64,000 nt of DNA from Alphaproteobacteria bacterium (lineage in GTDB: Bacteria; Pseudomonadota; Alphaproteobacteria; Rs-D84). Each line of letters opens with the position of its first letter. Position 1 is the first letter of the stretch. This document shows positions 43,629 to 53,031 of the stretch, piece after piece. The translations under genes were made by a program, and so were the position numbers. The DNA lies in assembly GCA_017511715.1 (NCBI GenBank), contig JAFWJF010000002.1, positions 62,001 to 126,000 of the forward strand, read 5' to 3'. The notes under the pieces were generated by a model. The model saw only the letters and a list, made by a program, of their open reading frames with translations, was not told the origin of the DNA and ran no database searches.

Positions 43629-44348
43629 ATGAAACGTAGCGGATTAATTACAACAAAAATAGGGATGACACGTCTTTATGATGAAAGTGGCGTGGCCCAT
43701 GCAGTAACAGTTTTATCTGTTGGAGATTGTGCTGTTATTGGAAATCGTACAACAGAAAAAAATGGTTATGTTGCAAATATTTTGGGTTTGCGTGAAGCAA
43801 AAGCAAAACATGTTGCGAAACCTCAAGCAGTAGCAGCAGAAAAAGCGGGTGTAAAACCTTATCGTAAGGTTGTAGAGTTCCGCGTTTCTGATGATTGTGT
43901 AATTCCAGCAGGAACACAATTATCTGCCGCACATTTTATTGCCGGTCAATATGTTGATGTTCAAGCAACCAGCAAAGGTAAAGGTTTTCAGGGTGCTATG
44001 AAACGCCACAATTTTGGTGGTAAGGAAGCAACCCACGGTGTGTTAAAGGCTCATCGTTCCCTTGGTGGTACAGGTATGCGTGAATGGCCAGGTCGTGTCT
44101 TGAAAGGTAAAAAGATGTCCGGTCAAATGGGTAACGAAACAGTGACTGTCCAGAACTTGAAAGTTTTCGGAACAGACTTGAATGAAAATTTGATTTTTGT
44201 TGAAGGTGCAGTTCCAGGCAGCAACGGAACATTTGTGTTGGTTAATGATGCTATTAAGAAAGTTCAAGACCAATTGCCTGTTCCAACATTTACTGCAGTA
44301 AAAGAAGAAGTCGCAGCAGAACCTGTTAATGAAGCTGAACAAGCGTAA
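43629..44348 (+). CDS. rplC: 50S ribosomal protein L3
   Basis: 239 residues, slightly long: an acidic tail (VKEEVAAEPVNEAEQA) extends the usual C-terminus. Start MKRSGLITTKIGMTRLYDE; central QGAMKRHNFGGKEATHGVLK reaches the peptidyl-transferase centre. Preceded by a small ATGGAT/ATCCAT hairpin in the rpsJ-rplC gap. Confidence 0.98.
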   Translation: MKRSGLITTKIGMTRLYDESGVAHAVTVLSVGDCAVIGNRTTEKNGYVANILGLREAKAKHVAKPQAVAAEKAGVKPYRKVVEFRVSDDCVIPAGTQLSAAHFIAGQYVDVQATSKGKGFQGAMKRHNFGGKEATHGVLKAHRSLGGTGMREWPGRVLKGKKMSGQMGNETVTVQNLKVFGTDLNENLIFVEGAVPGSNGTFVLVNDAIKKVQDQLPVPTFTAVKEEVAAEPVNEAEQA

Positions 44349-44372
44349 TGACACAATATTAAGGTGAATAAA

Positions 44373-44993
44373 ATGCAAGTAGAAATTTTTAATTTAGATG
44401 GTAAATCAGTCGGAAAAGTAGAATTGACCGACAGCATCTTTGGAATTGATCCACGTGCAGACATTTTGCACCGTGTTGTTACATGGCAACGTGCAAATGC
44501 TCGTGCTGGCACTCATGCTGTTAAGACAGTGTCTGATGTTGCAGGAAGTGGTAAAAAAGCGTTCAAACAAAAGAAAACTGGTAACGCACGTGAAGGTGAA
44601 AGATATAATGTTCACATGCGTGGCGGTGGTGTAGTTCATGGACCTGTCGTTCGTGATCATAACATCGATTTGCCAAAAAAAGTTCGTTCTTTGGGATTGA
44701 AAATGGCTTTGTCTTCAAAAGTAAAAGAAGGCGCTTTGATTGTTATCGATAGTGAAAAAATGAGCGAAGCAAAAACAAACACTTTGGCAAAACAATTGAA
44801 AAAATTGAATATTGCATCTGCGTTGTTTGTTGGTGCTGAAAGTGTTGATGCAAATTTCAAGAAATCTGCTGCAAACATCGCTAATGTTGACGTTTTGCCA
44901 ACAATTGGTTTGAATGTTTTGGATATCTTGAAACACGAAAAATTAGTTTTGACAGCCGATGCTGTTAAAGCCGTAGAAGCGAGACTTTCATAA
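44373..44993 (+). CDS. rplD: 50S ribosomal protein L4
   Basis: 206 residues. The ATG at 44373 is chosen because AAGGTG sits just before it; the in-frame GTG at 44364 lies within that site. Contains the extended loop KKAFKQKKTGNAREG that lines the exit tunnel. In E. coli L4 represses this operon; no matching leader site is obvious here. Confidence 0.97.
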   Translation: MQVEIFNLDGKSVGKVELTDSIFGIDPRADILHRVVTWQRANARAGTHAVKTVSDVAGSGKKAFKQKKTGNAREGERYNVHMRGGGVVHGPVVRDHNIDLPKKVRSLGLKMALSSKVKEGALIVIDSEKMSEAKTNTLAKQLKKLNIASALFVGAESVDANFKKSAANIANVDVLPTIGLNVLDILKHEKLVLTADAVKAVEARLS

Positions 44994-45009
44994 TTAAAGG
45001 TTTGAAGAT

Positions 45010-45336
45010 ATGGCAGAAAAAAAAGTAGAAAAGAAATTAGTTGCGACGGCAAACACATATGACGTGTTGCGTCGTCCAATCATTTCGGAAAAGGCAGCAC
45101 GTCTTTCCGAAAGCAACGGTGTTGTGTTCGAAGTAGCAATGTCTGCAACAAAAGAGGATGTTGCGAAAGCGATGGAAGTTTTGTTTGGTATCAAACCAAC
45201 AAAAATCAACATGGTTATCACCAAGGGTAAAGTAAAAACTTTCCGTGGTCGTAGCACTGGTACACAACGCAAGGTTAAAAAAGCATACGTATCTTTGCCG
45301 AAAGACGCAAAATTAGATTTGGCAACAGATATGTAA
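45010..45336 (+). CDS. rplW: 50S ribosomal protein L23
   Basis: 108 residues. VLRRPIISEKAARLSE opening and the KVKTFRGRSTGTQRKVKKAY loop are typical; docks SRP and trigger factor at the tunnel exit. Starts 17 nt after rplD. Confidence 0.97.
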   Translation: MAEKKVEKKLVATANTYDVLRRPIISEKAARLSESNGVVFEVAMSATKEDVAKAMEVLFGIKPTKINMVITKGKVKTFRGRSTGTQRKVKKAYVSLPKDAKLDLATDM

Positions 45337-45345
45337 TAAACAACT

Positions 45346-45388
45346 GTTTTGACAGAGAACCCTAATAAGCGGGTGTTAGTGTCAAAAC
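45346..45388 (+). other. Hairpin between rplW and rplB
   Basis: GTTTTGACA / TGTCAAAAC (45346-45354 / 45380-45388) with inner ACCC / GGGT. No T-run follows; the rplB ribosome-binding site is just downstream. Confidence 0.65.
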
Positions 45389-45408
45389 TTAAAAAAAGGT
45401 AAAACAAA

Positions 45409-46242
45409 ATGGCATTGAAACATTACAAGCCAACAACACCGGGAACACGTGGTTTAACACTGATTGACCACAGTGAATTGCACAAAGGTGCACCTGAAAA
45501 GTCTTTGACAGTTGGCTTAAAGTCCAAAGGTGGACGTAATAATTTTGGTCATGTCACGGTTCCACACCAAGGTGGTGGACACAAACGTAAATATCGTTTG
45601 ATTGATTTTGACCGCAAGAAAAAAGATATTCCTGCAACAGTGGTTCGTTTGGAATATGATCCAAATCGTACTGCATTTATTGCATTGATTGAATATAAAG
45701 ATGGTATCCGTTCTTATATCTTGGCACCACGTGATTTGAAACCAGGCGATACGGTTATTTCTGGAACACGTGAAGATATTAAGCCAGGTAATGCAATGCC
45801 ATTGAAAAATATGCCAATCGGAACAATTGTTCATAACGTTGAATTGAAACCTGGTGCAGGTGGTCAATTGGCCAGAAGTGCTGGTTGTTATGCTCAATTG
45901 ATGGGTAAAGATGGTGTGTATGCTCAAATTAAAATGAACAGCGGCGAATTGCGCAAAGTTCATTCTGAATGTTTGGCAACAGTTGGCAGTGTTTCTAACC
46001 CTGAACAACGTAATGTTAATTTGGGTAAGGCGGGTCGTGCACGTTGGTTGGGAATTCGCCCATCTACACGTGGTATGGCTATGAACCCGAACGATCACCC
46101 AATGGGTGGTGGTAACGGTCATTCCAAAGGACATGAACCTGTATCCCGCACAGGTATTCCAGCCAAGGGATATCGTACGCGTAGCAATAAACGTACTGCA
46201 AAGATGATTATCCGCAGCAGACATTTGGCAAAGAAGAAATAA
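45409..46242 (+). CDS. rplB: 50S ribosomal protein L2
   Basis: 277 residues. Begins [16 protein letters not shown]; the functional His segment near the C-terminus is present ([18 protein letters not shown]). Required for subunit joining and peptidyl transfer. Confidence 0.99.
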   Translation: MALKHYKPTTPGTRGLTLIDHSELHKGAPEKSLTVGLKSKGGRNNFGHVTVPHQGGGHKRKYRLIDFDRKKKDIPATVVRLEYDPNRTAFIALIEYKDGIRSYILAPRDLKPGDTVISGTREDIKPGNAMPLKNMPIGTIVHNVELKPGAGGQLARSAGCYAQLMGKDGVYAQIKMNSGELRKVHSECLATVGSVSNPEQRNVNLGKAGRARWLGIRPSTRGMAMNPNDHPMGGGNGHSKGHEPVSRTGIPAKGYRTRSNKRTAKMIIRSRHLAKKK

Positions 46243-46254
46243 TAGGAGTGTAAA

Positions 46255-46533
46255 ATGTCTCGTTCAGTATGGAAAGGTCCTTATGTTCACCCATCTATCT
46301 TGAAAAAGGTAGCGGTGGCTATTGAAAAAGATGACCATAAACCTATCAAAACATGGTCAAGGGGCAGTACAATTGTACCACCTATGGTTGGTTTGACATT
46401 TGATGTTCATAACGGTAACAAATTTATTCCTGTATCAATCGTTGAAGATATGATTGGTCATAAATTGGGTGAATTTGCACCAACTCGTACATTTAAAGGT
46501 CATGCCGCAAATAAAAAAGCAGCAGCAAAATAA
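46255..46533 (+). CDS. rpsS: 30S ribosomal protein S19
   Basis: 92 residues: [18 protein letters not shown] and [13 protein letters not shown] mark S19, which contacts S13 in the 30S head. AGGAGTG ribosome-binding site, 12-nt gap to rplB. Confidence 0.98.
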   Translation: MSRSVWKGPYVHPSILKKVAVAIEKDDHKPIKTWSRGSTIVPPMVGLTFDVHNGNKFIPVSIVEDMIGHKLGEFAPTRTFKGHAANKKAAAK

Positions 46534-46548
46534 GGGTAGGGTGAAATT

Positions 46549-46944
46549 ATGACAAGATATGGAATAAAAGACAATCAGGTTCGTGCGTTCAACAAAATGA
46601 TTCGCATCAGCCACCAGAAATTAAATCTGGTTTGTGATATGGTTCGCGGCTTGCCAGTTGACCGTGCCGTTGACGTTCTTAAGTTTTCTAAGAAACGCGT
46701 TTCTGACGAAGTTCTGAAAACATTGTTGTCTGCTGTTGCAAATGCAGAACACAATAAAAACTTGTCTGTGGACACTTTGTTCATCAAAGAAATTTGGTGT
46801 GGTAAAGCGTTGACGATGAAACGTATCATGGCAGGACCTCGTGGAAGTGCTCGTCCAATTTTGAAACCATTTTCTAATTTGACAATTGTTTTGGAAAGTG
46901 GGGCGGCTCCTGGAAAGAAAAAAACTAAAAAAGTAACAAAATAA
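46549..46944 (+). CDS. rplV: 50S ribosomal protein L22
   Basis: 131 residues. [19 protein letters not shown] and [20 protein letters not shown]; its beta hairpin lines the exit tunnel. A Lys-rich tail ([10 protein letters not shown]) ends it. Confidence 0.96.
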   Translation: MTRYGIKDNQVRAFNKMIRISHQKLNLVCDMVRGLPVDRAVDVLKFSKKRVSDEVLKTLLSAVANAEHNKNLSVDTLFIKEIWCGKALTMKRIMAGPRGSARPILKPFSNLTIVLESGAAPGKKKTKKVTK

Positions 46945-46960
46945 AAGTGGAGTGAAAAAA

Positions 46961-47662
46961 ATGGGACAAAAAGTATCACCAATTTCATTACGCGAATTTA
47001 TTAACAAGATTACAGATTCTCGTTGGATTGCTGGTAAAAAAGACTATGCAACATTGTTGGCGGAAGATGTAAAAATCCGTAAATTCGTTGAAAAGAAATT
47101 AAAGAAAGCAGGATTAGCCAAGGTCGTTATTGAACGTTTTGCTAAAAAGGTAGTTGTCACTATCCACACATCACGTCCAGGTATGATTATTGGTAAAAAC
47201 GGTGCAGATATCGAAGCGTTACGTAACGATATCAAAAAATTGGTCAAGAACGATCAGGTTGTTGTTAACATCTATGAAGTTCGCCGTCCAGATTTGAATG
47301 CACAATTGGTTGCACAAAATATTGCACAACAAATTGAAGGTCGTGTATCTTTCAAACGTGCGATGAAAAAGGCTGTTCAGAATGCACAAAAAGCAGGTGC
47401 CCAAGGTATCAAAGTAATGTGTTCTGGTCGTTTGAATGGTGCTGAAATTGCGCGTAGCGAACAAATTCGCGAAGGACGTATTCCACTTCATACATTACGC
47501 GCAGATATTGACTATGCGTCAATTCAAGCCAAAACAACATACGGTGTTATCGGTGTTAAAGTTTGGATTTACACTGGTGATGTTGTGAACAAAGAAAAGC
47601 TGGCGTCTGAAATGGCGCGTCCGACTGAATATGCCGGCAGCAGCGAAAAGAAAAGCAAATAA
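46961..47662 (+). CDS. rpsC: 30S ribosomal protein S3
   Basis: 233 residues from [14 protein letters not shown] at 46961, with GTGGAGTG before it; the GTG at 46952 is part of that site. KH domain ([19 protein letters not shown]) and C-terminal domain at the mRNA entry. Confidence 0.97.
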   Translation: MGQKVSPISLREFINKITDSRWIAGKKDYATLLAEDVKIRKFVEKKLKKAGLAKVVIERFAKKVVVTIHTSRPGMIIGKNGADIEALRNDIKKLVKNDQVVVNIYEVRRPDLNAQLVAQNIAQQIEGRVSFKRAMKKAVQNAQKAGAQGIKVMCSGRLNGAEIARSEQIREGRIPLHTLRADIDYASIQAKTTYGVIGVKVWIYTGDVVNKEKLASEMARPTEYAGSSEKKSK

Positions 47663-47688
47663 TAATTAAAATTCAAAGGGTTTTAATC

Positions 47689-48102
47689 ATGTTAATGCCA
47701 AATAAAACAAAATTTCGCAAACAGCACAAAGGTCGTATTCACGGGGCTGCCAAAGGCGGAAGTGAATTGGCGTTTGGGTCGTTTGGACTGAAAGCTATGT
47801 CTCCTGAACGTGTTACGGCACGTCAGATAGAAGCCGCTCGTCGTGCTATCACCCGTCATATGAGACGTCAGGGTAAATTATGGATTCGTATTTTCCCAGA
47901 TGTTCCAGTGACTGCAAAACCAGGTGGTGTTCGTATGGGTAAAGGTAAAGGTGCTGTTGAATACTGGATTTGCCGTGTTAAACCAGGTCGCATCATGTTC
48001 GAATTGGATGGTGTTAAACCAGAAATCGCATATGAAGCGTTTGCGTTGGCTGCTGCAAAATTACCAGTTAAAACAAAAATCGTAGACCGCAAAGTAAACT
48101 AA
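47689..48102 (+). CDS. rplP: 50S ribosomal protein L16
   Basis: 137 residues: [36 protein letters not shown]. Helps place the A-site tRNA. Confidence 0.98.
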   Translation: MLMPNKTKFRKQHKGRIHGAAKGGSELAFGSFGLKAMSPERVTARQIEAARRAITRHMRRQGKLWIRIFPDVPVTAKPGGVRMGKGKGAVEYWICRVKPGRIMFELDGVKPEIAYEAFALAAAKLPVKTKIVDRKVN

Positions 48103-48125
48103 TACAAGTGCAAAAGGTAAAAGAA

Positions 48126-48338
48126 ATGGCAGAAAAGAAAACAGCAAAAACAGCTAAAACAGCCGAAAAAGAAGCCCTGACAAAGGAAGCTTTGCAGAGC
48201 AAATTGGTTGATTTGAAAAAAGAACAAATGAATCAACGCTTTCAACTGGCTGCGGGTCAATTGCCAAAAACTCATGTTTTGCGTAAAACTCGCCGTGAAA
48301 TTGCACGTGTAAAAACCAAGTTGAATGCTGCGAAATAA
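48126..48338 (+). CDS. rpmC: 50S ribosomal protein L29
   Basis: 70 residues from the ATG at 48126, after AAAAGGTAAAAG. It carries a Lys/Ala/Thr tail at the N-terminus ([16 protein letters not shown]) before the usual helical hairpin with [19 protein letters not shown]. Confidence 0.94.
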   Translation: MAEKKTAKTAKTAEKEALTKEALQSKLVDLKKEQMNQRFQLAAGQLPKTHVLRKTRREIARVKTKLNAAK

Positions 48339-48411
48339 TAACTAAATCTTTGACTTTTGATTTTTTTAGTGTAAAATCAGAAGCCGGAAATAAAAAATAA
48401 GGACTAAAGTT

Positions 48412-48678
48412 ATGCCAAGACGTATACTGCAAGGAACTGTGAAAAGTACAGCAAATGACAAAACTGTCGTTGTAGAAGTTGAACGTCGTTTTCGTCATCC
48501 TTTGTACGGAAAGTTCGTGAAGCAGAATAAAAAATACAAGGCACACGATGAAAACAACGAATATAAAGTTGGCGAAGTCGTTGCTATTGAAGAACATCGT
48601 CCTATTTCCAAGACAAAATCTTGGGTTGTAAAAGGTCGTGTTGGGGTCAGCAAAGACACAACTGTTAATGTTGACTAA
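48412..48678 (+). CDS. rpsQ: 30S ribosomal protein S17
   Basis: 88 residues: [33 protein letters not shown] and [11 protein letters not shown]. Early 16S rRNA binder. The rpmC-rpsQ gap is 73 nt, longer than usual. Confidence 0.97.
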   Translation: MPRRILQGTVKSTANDKTVVVEVERRFRHPLYGKFVKQNKKYKAHDENNEYKVGEVVAIEEHRPISKTKSWVVKGRVGVSKDTTVNVD

Positions 48679-48687
48679 TAAATTGGT

Positions 48688-48774
48688 GGGTTTTTTGAGG
48701 TCTTGAATCTGAAACATTAACGCAAAATTCAAGACAGTCGAAACCCGGTAACAAAGCAGTGGGGGATGGCCCCA
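48688..48774 (+). other. Two hairpins in the rpsQ-rplN gap
   Basis: GGGTTT..AAACCC (48688-48693 / 48741-48746) encloses GTCTTGAAT / ATTCAAGAC (48700-48708 / 48727-48735); then TGGGG-GATGG-CCCCA near 48760-48774, close to the rplN ribosome-binding site. Possibly a translational or processing signal at the S10/spc boundary. Confidence 0.6.
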
Positions 48775-48798
48775 TTTGCAGGATTAAGGAAAAAAGTT

Positions 48799-49173
48799 AT
48801 GATACAAAATGAAACAGTTATGACAGTTGCAGATAACTCTGGTGCGCGTAAAGCCATGTGCATCAAGGTTTTGGGCGGTTCTCATCGCCGTTATGCAACA
48901 GTTGGCGACAAAATTGTTGTCGCGATTAAGGATGCAATTCCACGTGGTAAAGTTCAGAAAGGAACAGTTCAACGTGCAATAATCGTAAGAACAAAATTCC
49001 CTGTGAAACGTCCAGATGGTTCTATTATCCGTTTTGATGATAATGCGGTTGTTTTGATTAACAAAAACAATTTCGAACCAATTGGAACACGTATTTTTGG
49101 CCCAATCGCACGTGAAGTTCGTCGTAAATACGATGTTCAGAAGATTGTGTCTTTGGCACCGGAAGTAATATAA
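48799..49173 (+). CDS. rplN: 50S ribosomal protein L14
   Basis: 124 residues from [20 protein letters not shown] at 48799, after TTAAGGAAAA; the in-frame ATG at 48766 is not used because it would add an unusual 11-residue leader. Ends [10 protein letters not shown] as expected. First gene of the spc part. Confidence 0.97.
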   Translation: MIQNETVMTVADNSGARKAMCIKVLGGSHRRYATVGDKIVVAIKDAIPRGKVQKGTVQRAIIVRTKFPVKRPDGSIIRFDDNAVVLINKNNFEPIGTRIFGPIAREVRRKYDVQKIVSLAPEVI

Positions 49174-49201
49174 TACTTTTGACTAACTAAAAGGCGAAAA
49201 G

Positions 49202-49504
49202 ATGAAAATTAAGAAAGGCGACGAAGTCGTAGTTATTTCGGGAAAATATAAAGGCGTCAAAGGTAAAGTATTACAAGCACGTCCAAGTGAATCCCGTGTT
49301 GTTGTCGAAGGTGTGAACCGTCATAAATGGCACATCAAACCAACACAAGAACAACCAGGTCATATTGTTGATCGCGAAGCACCTATACATGTATCTAATG
49401 TTGCATTGATTGATCCAAAAACCAAAAAAGCAACACGTGCAGGATATGAAATGAAAGGTGACAAGAAGATTCGCGTTTCTAAAAAATCTGGGTCAGAAAT
49501 CTAA
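49202..49504 (+). CDS. rplX: 50S ribosomal protein L24
   Basis: 100 residues. KOW motif [20 protein letters not shown], then [20 protein letters not shown]. Starts assembly of the 50S subunit. Confidence 0.97.
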   Translation: MKIKKGDEVVVISGKYKGVKGKVLQARPSESRVVVEGVNRHKWHIKPTQEQPGHIVDREAPIHVSNVALIDPKTKKATRAGYEMKGDKKIRVSKKSGSEI

Positions 49505-49511
49505 ACCAAAT

Positions 49512-49531
49512 GATTCCGCTGTTACGGAATC
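49512..49531 (+). other. Hairpin with CTGTTA loop between rplX and rplE
   Basis: GATTCCG / CGGAATC closing the hexaloop CTGTTA. The same loop closes a related stem at 51466. Confidence 0.65.
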
Positions 49532-49551
49532 GATAACGAAAAGGTACAAAA

Positions 49552-50097
49552 ATGCAAAGCAGATTGCGTGAAATTTATGAAAAAAATATTGTTCCTGAAT
49601 TGATTAAAGAATTTGGGTACAAGAACACATTTGCAGTTCCGAAACTTACCAAAATCGTTTTGAATATGGGTGTTGGCGAAGCTGTATCTGATAAAAAGAA
49701 ATTGGACAGTGCTGCTGCTGATTTAACAGCGATTGCTGCACAAAAATCAATCATCACACATGCAAAGAAATCAATTGCTACTTATCGTTTACGTGAAGGT
49801 CAGGCAATTGGAACAAAAGTGACTTTGCGTGGCAAAAGAATGTATGATTTCTTGGATAAGTTGATTACGGTGGCTTTGCCACGTGTAAAAGACTTCCGTG
49901 GGTTATCAAAATCTAAATTTGATGGTCGTGGAAATTATGCGTTCGGTATCAAAGAACATTTGATATTCCCAGAAATTTCTGTTGATAAAATTGATGCTAT
50001 CCGTGGTATGGATATCGTCATTGTGACAACAGCAAAAACAGATGATGAAGCCCGTGCATTGCTGACAAAAATCGGCTTGCCATTGGTTTTGAAATAA
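49552..50097 (+). CDS. rplE: 50S ribosomal protein L5
   Basis: 181 residues: [33 protein letters not shown] and [17 protein letters not shown]. 5S rRNA-binding protein of the central protuberance. Confidence 0.98.
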   Translation: MQSRLREIYEKNIVPELIKEFGYKNTFAVPKLTKIVLNMGVGEAVSDKKKLDSAAADLTAIAAQKSIITHAKKSIATYRLREGQAIGTKVTLRGKRMYDFLDKLITVALPRVKDFRGLSKSKFDGRGNYAFGIKEHLIFPEISVDKIDAIRGMDIVIVTTAKTDDEARALLTKIGLPLVLK

Positions 50098-50113
50098 TTA
50101 TAAGGAAATAAAA

Positions 50114-50416
50114 ATGGCTAAATTAGCATTGATAAACAAACAAAAAAGACGTGAAAAATTGGTTGCGCAATATGCAAAAAAACGCGAATCAATTAAAGCA
50201 AAGATGTCTGTTAATGCGACACCAGAAGAACGTATGGATGCCATGAAAAAATTGGCAAAGTTGCCACGCAACGCAAATCCAACACGTTTGCATAACCGTT
50301 GTTCTGTGACAGGGCGTGCACGTGGTTTTTCTCGCTTGTTCGGTTTGTGCCGTCAACAGGTTCGTACAATGGCATCTGAAGGTAAATTGCCAGGCGTTCG
50401 TAAATCAAGCTGGTAA
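50114..50416 (+). CDS. rpsN: 30S ribosomal protein S14
   Basis: 100 residues, the long zinc-free (C-minus) form; ends RLFGLCRQQVRTMASEGKLP..KSSW. Starts 16 nt after rplE. Confidence 0.98.
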   Translation: MAKLALINKQKRREKLVAQYAKKRESIKAKMSVNATPEERMDAMKKLAKLPRNANPTRLHNRCSVTGRARGFSRLFGLCRQQVRTMASEGKLPGVRKSSW

Positions 50417-50492
50417 TATAAATAAAAAGCAAGCTGTGGACAATGCAGCCCAAGCGCAAAAGGTAAAACTTTTGCAAAACAAGGAGTAAAAA

Positions 50493-50891
50493 ATGTCAAT
50501 ATCACATCCAATCGGAGATATGGTCACCCGCATCCGCAACGGACAAAATGCCGGTAAAGAATATGTCTCTGTTCCAAATAGTAAATTGCGTGCGGCAGTT
50601 TTAACCGTATTGAAAGATGAAGGGTTCATAACAGATTTTCGCGAAGAAAAAATTGATGATAAACGCGCGAATTTGGTTATTGAATTGAAATATGTCAATG
50701 GCAATGGTGCAATCCAAGAAATAAGTGCTGTTTCTAAACCGGGGCGTCGTGTATATTCGTCTTGTGCGAAAATGCCACGTGTTTTGAATGGCTTGGGTAT
50801 CGCTGTTGTGTCAACACCAAATGGTGTTATGACAGATCACAAAGCGCGCTTGATGAATGTCGGCGGTGAAGTATTATGCAAAGTTATCTAA
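50493..50891 (+). CDS. rpsH: 30S ribosomal protein S8
   Basis: 132 residues: SISHPIGDMVTRIRNGQNAG, SKPGRRVYS and the C-terminal GLGIAVVSTPNGVMTDHKAR. In E. coli S8 represses the spc operon by binding near rplE. Confidence 0.98.
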   Translation: MSISHPIGDMVTRIRNGQNAGKEYVSVPNSKLRAAVLTVLKDEGFITDFREEKIDDKRANLVIELKYVNGNGAIQEISAVSKPGRRVYSSCAKMPRVLNGLGIAVVSTPNGVMTDHKARLMNVGGEVLCKVI

Positions 50892-50907
50892 TCAAAAGGA
50901 AATCGTT

Positions 50908-51459
50908 ATGTCTCGTGCAGGAAAATATCCAGTAGAAATTAAAAATGGCGTATCGGTTGAATTGACAGATAACGCTGTGGTTGTAAAAGGTCCAAAAGGC
51001 GAATTGAAAGTTTCTTTGGAAACTAAAAACGCAAATTTGGTTGATATTAAAGTAGAAGATGGTCATGTCGTTGTTACACCAAAAAACGCAGAAGATAAAG
51101 CTTCGCGTGCTATGTGGGGAACAATGACTCGTAATATCAAATCTGCAGTCCAAGGTGTATCAGAAGGATTTGCAAAACCTATGTATATGAAAGGTGTTGG
51201 TTATAAAGCATCTGTTAAAGGGAACATCTTTACATTGGTTGTTGGTTTTTCTCATGATGTTGTTATGGAAATTCCAAACGGTTTGACTGTTACAATGGGT
51301 GAAACACCAACAGAATTTACAATTTCTGGTATCGACAAGAATTTGTTGGGGCAATTTGCTGACAAGATTCATAAAATCCGCAAAGCAGACCCATATAAAG
51401 GTAAAGGTATCTTCTATAAAGACGAATATATCCGTCGCAAAGAAGGCAAAAAGAAATAA
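50908..51459 (+). CDS. rplF: 50S ribosomal protein L6
   Basis: 183 residues from MSRAGKYPVEI at 50908, after AAAAGGAAAT. Two repeat domains; GVSEGFAKPMYMKGVGYKAS and DPYKGKGIFYKDEYIRRKEG are typical. Confidence 0.97.
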   Translation: MSRAGKYPVEIKNGVSVELTDNAVVVKGPKGELKVSLETKNANLVDIKVEDGHVVVTPKNAEDKASRAMWGTMTRNIKSAVQGVSEGFAKPMYMKGVGYKASVKGNIFTLVVGFSHDVVMEIPNGLTVTMGETPTEFTISGIDKNLLGQFADKIHKIRKADPYKGKGIFYKDEYIRRKEGKKK

Positions 51460-51465
51460 TAAATA

Positions 51466-51485
51466 ATTCCCGCTGTTACGGGAAT
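51466..51485 (+). other. Hairpin with CTGTTA loop between rplF and rplR
   Basis: ATTCCCG / CGGGAAT closing CTGTTA. Stem differs by a base pair from the 49512 hairpin while the loop is identical. Confidence 0.65.
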
Positions 51486-51505
51486 GCGAACAAAGGAAAA
51501 ATAAA

Positions 51506-51862
51506 ATGTTAAGACATTTATCTTCACAGGAAAGACGTACATTGGCAAATCGCGGTGCGTTGAAAAGAAAGAATCCTGGCAAAGTTCGTTTGTCAGTGTT
51601 CCGTTCAGATCGTCATATTGAAATCCAGGCAATTGATGATGTAAAAGGTCACACATTGTGTGCTGCATCTTCGAAAGAAAAAGATTTCAAGGGCAAAGGT
51701 TGGAATATTGCAGGGGCTGAAATGGTTGGCAAAATGTTTGCAGAGCGTATGGCCAAAGCAGGCATCAAAGACAACTATTATTTTGATCGTGGTCGTTATC
51801 TGTATCATGGTCGTGTGAAAGCTTTGGGCGATGCAATGCGCGCAAACGGAATGAAAATTTAA
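51506..51862 (+). CDS. rplR: 50S ribosomal protein L18
   Basis: 118 residues: [49 protein letters not shown]. Binds 5S rRNA with L5. Confidence 0.97.
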   Translation: MLRHLSSQERRTLANRGALKRKNPGKVRLSVFRSDRHIEIQAIDDVKGHTLCAASSKEKDFKGKGWNIAGAEMVGKMFAERMAKAGIKDNYYFDRGRYLYHGRVKALGDAMRANGMKI

Positions 51863-51882
51863 TATAGATGGAGCGTAAAACA

Positions 51883-52437
51883 ATGGCACGTTTTGATGAA
51901 AAAAAATTACAGTCAGATAATTTAGTGGATAAATTAGTTGCTATCAACCGCGTTTCCAAAACAGTGAAGGGCGGACGTAATATGTCTTTTTCTGCGTTGG
52001 TTGTTGTTGGTGACAAAGCAGGTATGGTTGGATTTGGCAAAGGTAAAGCTTTGGAAGTTCAAGCCGCTGTCCAAAAAGCAACAAAAGCAGCAAAAGCAAA
52101 GATGTTGCGTGTTCCTTTGAAAGAAGGTCGTACATTGCATCATGATACTTCTGCAAAATATGGTGCAAGCAAATTGATTGTTCGCAGTGCTGTTCCTGGT
52201 ACTGGTATTATTGCCGGTGGTGCATTGCGTGCAGTGTTCGAATGTTTGGGCGTTCAGGACGTTGTTGTGAAATCACAAGGTTCTAATAATCCAAACAATA
52301 TGATTCGTGCTGCGTTCTTGGCTTTCGAAAAAATGAATTCTCCGAAAACTGTTGCGGCACGTCGTGGTAAAACAGTTGCAGAAATCATTGCTGGTCGTGA
52401 TGGTAAGAAATTAGAAACAGCAACCGAGGCAAAATAA
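51883..52437 (+). CDS. rpsE: 30S ribosomal protein S5
   Basis: 184 residues from [20 protein letters not shown] at 51883; ATGGAG just upstream is its ribosome-binding site, so the ATG at 51868 is not the start. Central [20 protein letters not shown]. The usual next gene, rpmD (L30), is missing: rplO follows 80 nt later. Confidence 0.96.
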   Translation: MARFDEKKLQSDNLVDKLVAINRVSKTVKGGRNMSFSALVVVGDKAGMVGFGKGKALEVQAAVQKATKAAKAKMLRVPLKEGRTLHHDTSAKYGASKLIVRSAVPGTGIIAGGALRAVFECLGVQDVVVKSQGSNNPNNMIRAAFLAFEKMNSPKTVAARRGKTVAEIIAGRDGKKLETATEAK

Positions 52438-52452
52438 TAAAATTAACCGAGT

Positions 52453-52495
52453 ACATAATCTTGAATTATGTGCGACAAGGACTATATAAATAGTC
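52453..52495 (+). other. Two hairpins in the rpsE-rplO gap (rpmD position)
   Basis: ACATAAT-CTTGA-ATTATGT (52453-52471) and GACTAT-ATAA-ATAGTC (52480-52495). No L30-like frame exists in these 80 nt. Confidence 0.6.
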
Positions 52496-52517
52496 ATAGG
52501 AATAAGAGGAAAAAGAA

Positions 52518-52976
52518 ATGAAACTTAATGCATTAATGGATAATTTTGGTGCACGTAAAGATGTTAAGCGCGTTGGTCGTGGGATGGCATCTGGGTATGG
52601 TAAAACATCTGGTCGTGGTAACAAAGGTCAAAAATCACGTTCTGGATCACGTAAACAGGCCACTTTCCAAGGTGGACAAATGCCTATTTTGCGTCGTTTC
52701 CCAAAATTTGGTTTTAATAATCCTTTCCACAAAGAATATGCGACAATTAACCTGGGCGATATTGAAAAATTTATTGCATCGGGTAAGATTGATGCAAAGA
52801 AAGAAATCACTTTAGATTCTTTGTTTGATGCTAAAATTCTGAACCGTAAAATGGACGGTCTTAAAGTTTTGGCAAAGGGTGAAATCAAAACTGCGGTGAA
52901 TATAATTGCTGATAAATGGTCTAAATCAGCCGAAGCAGCAATCGTTAAAGCCGGTGGAAAAATCGCATCCAAATAA
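52518..52976 (+). CDS. rplO: 50S ribosomal protein L15
   Basis: 152 residues: GYGKTSGRGNKGQKSRSG and FQGGQMPILRRFPKFGFNN. Followed by a hairpin and secY. Confidence 0.97.
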   Translation: MKLNALMDNFGARKDVKRVGRGMASGYGKTSGRGNKGQKSRSGSRKQATFQGGQMPILRRFPKFGFNNPFHKEYATINLGDIEKFIASGKIDAKKEITLDSLFDAKILNRKMDGLKVLAKGEIKTAVNIIADKWSKSAEAAIVKAGGKIASK

Positions 52977-52983
52977 TAATCTG

Positions 52984-53009
52984 ACGCATTCGGTTTTTGC
53001 CGGATGCGT
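52984..53009 (+). other. Hairpin between rplO and secY
   Basis: ACGCATTCGG / CCGGATGCGT with one mismatch, loop TTTTTG. No poly-T tail, so not a clear terminator. Confidence 0.6.
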
Positions 53010-53031
53010 TCAACCATAAAGTTCATAAATC

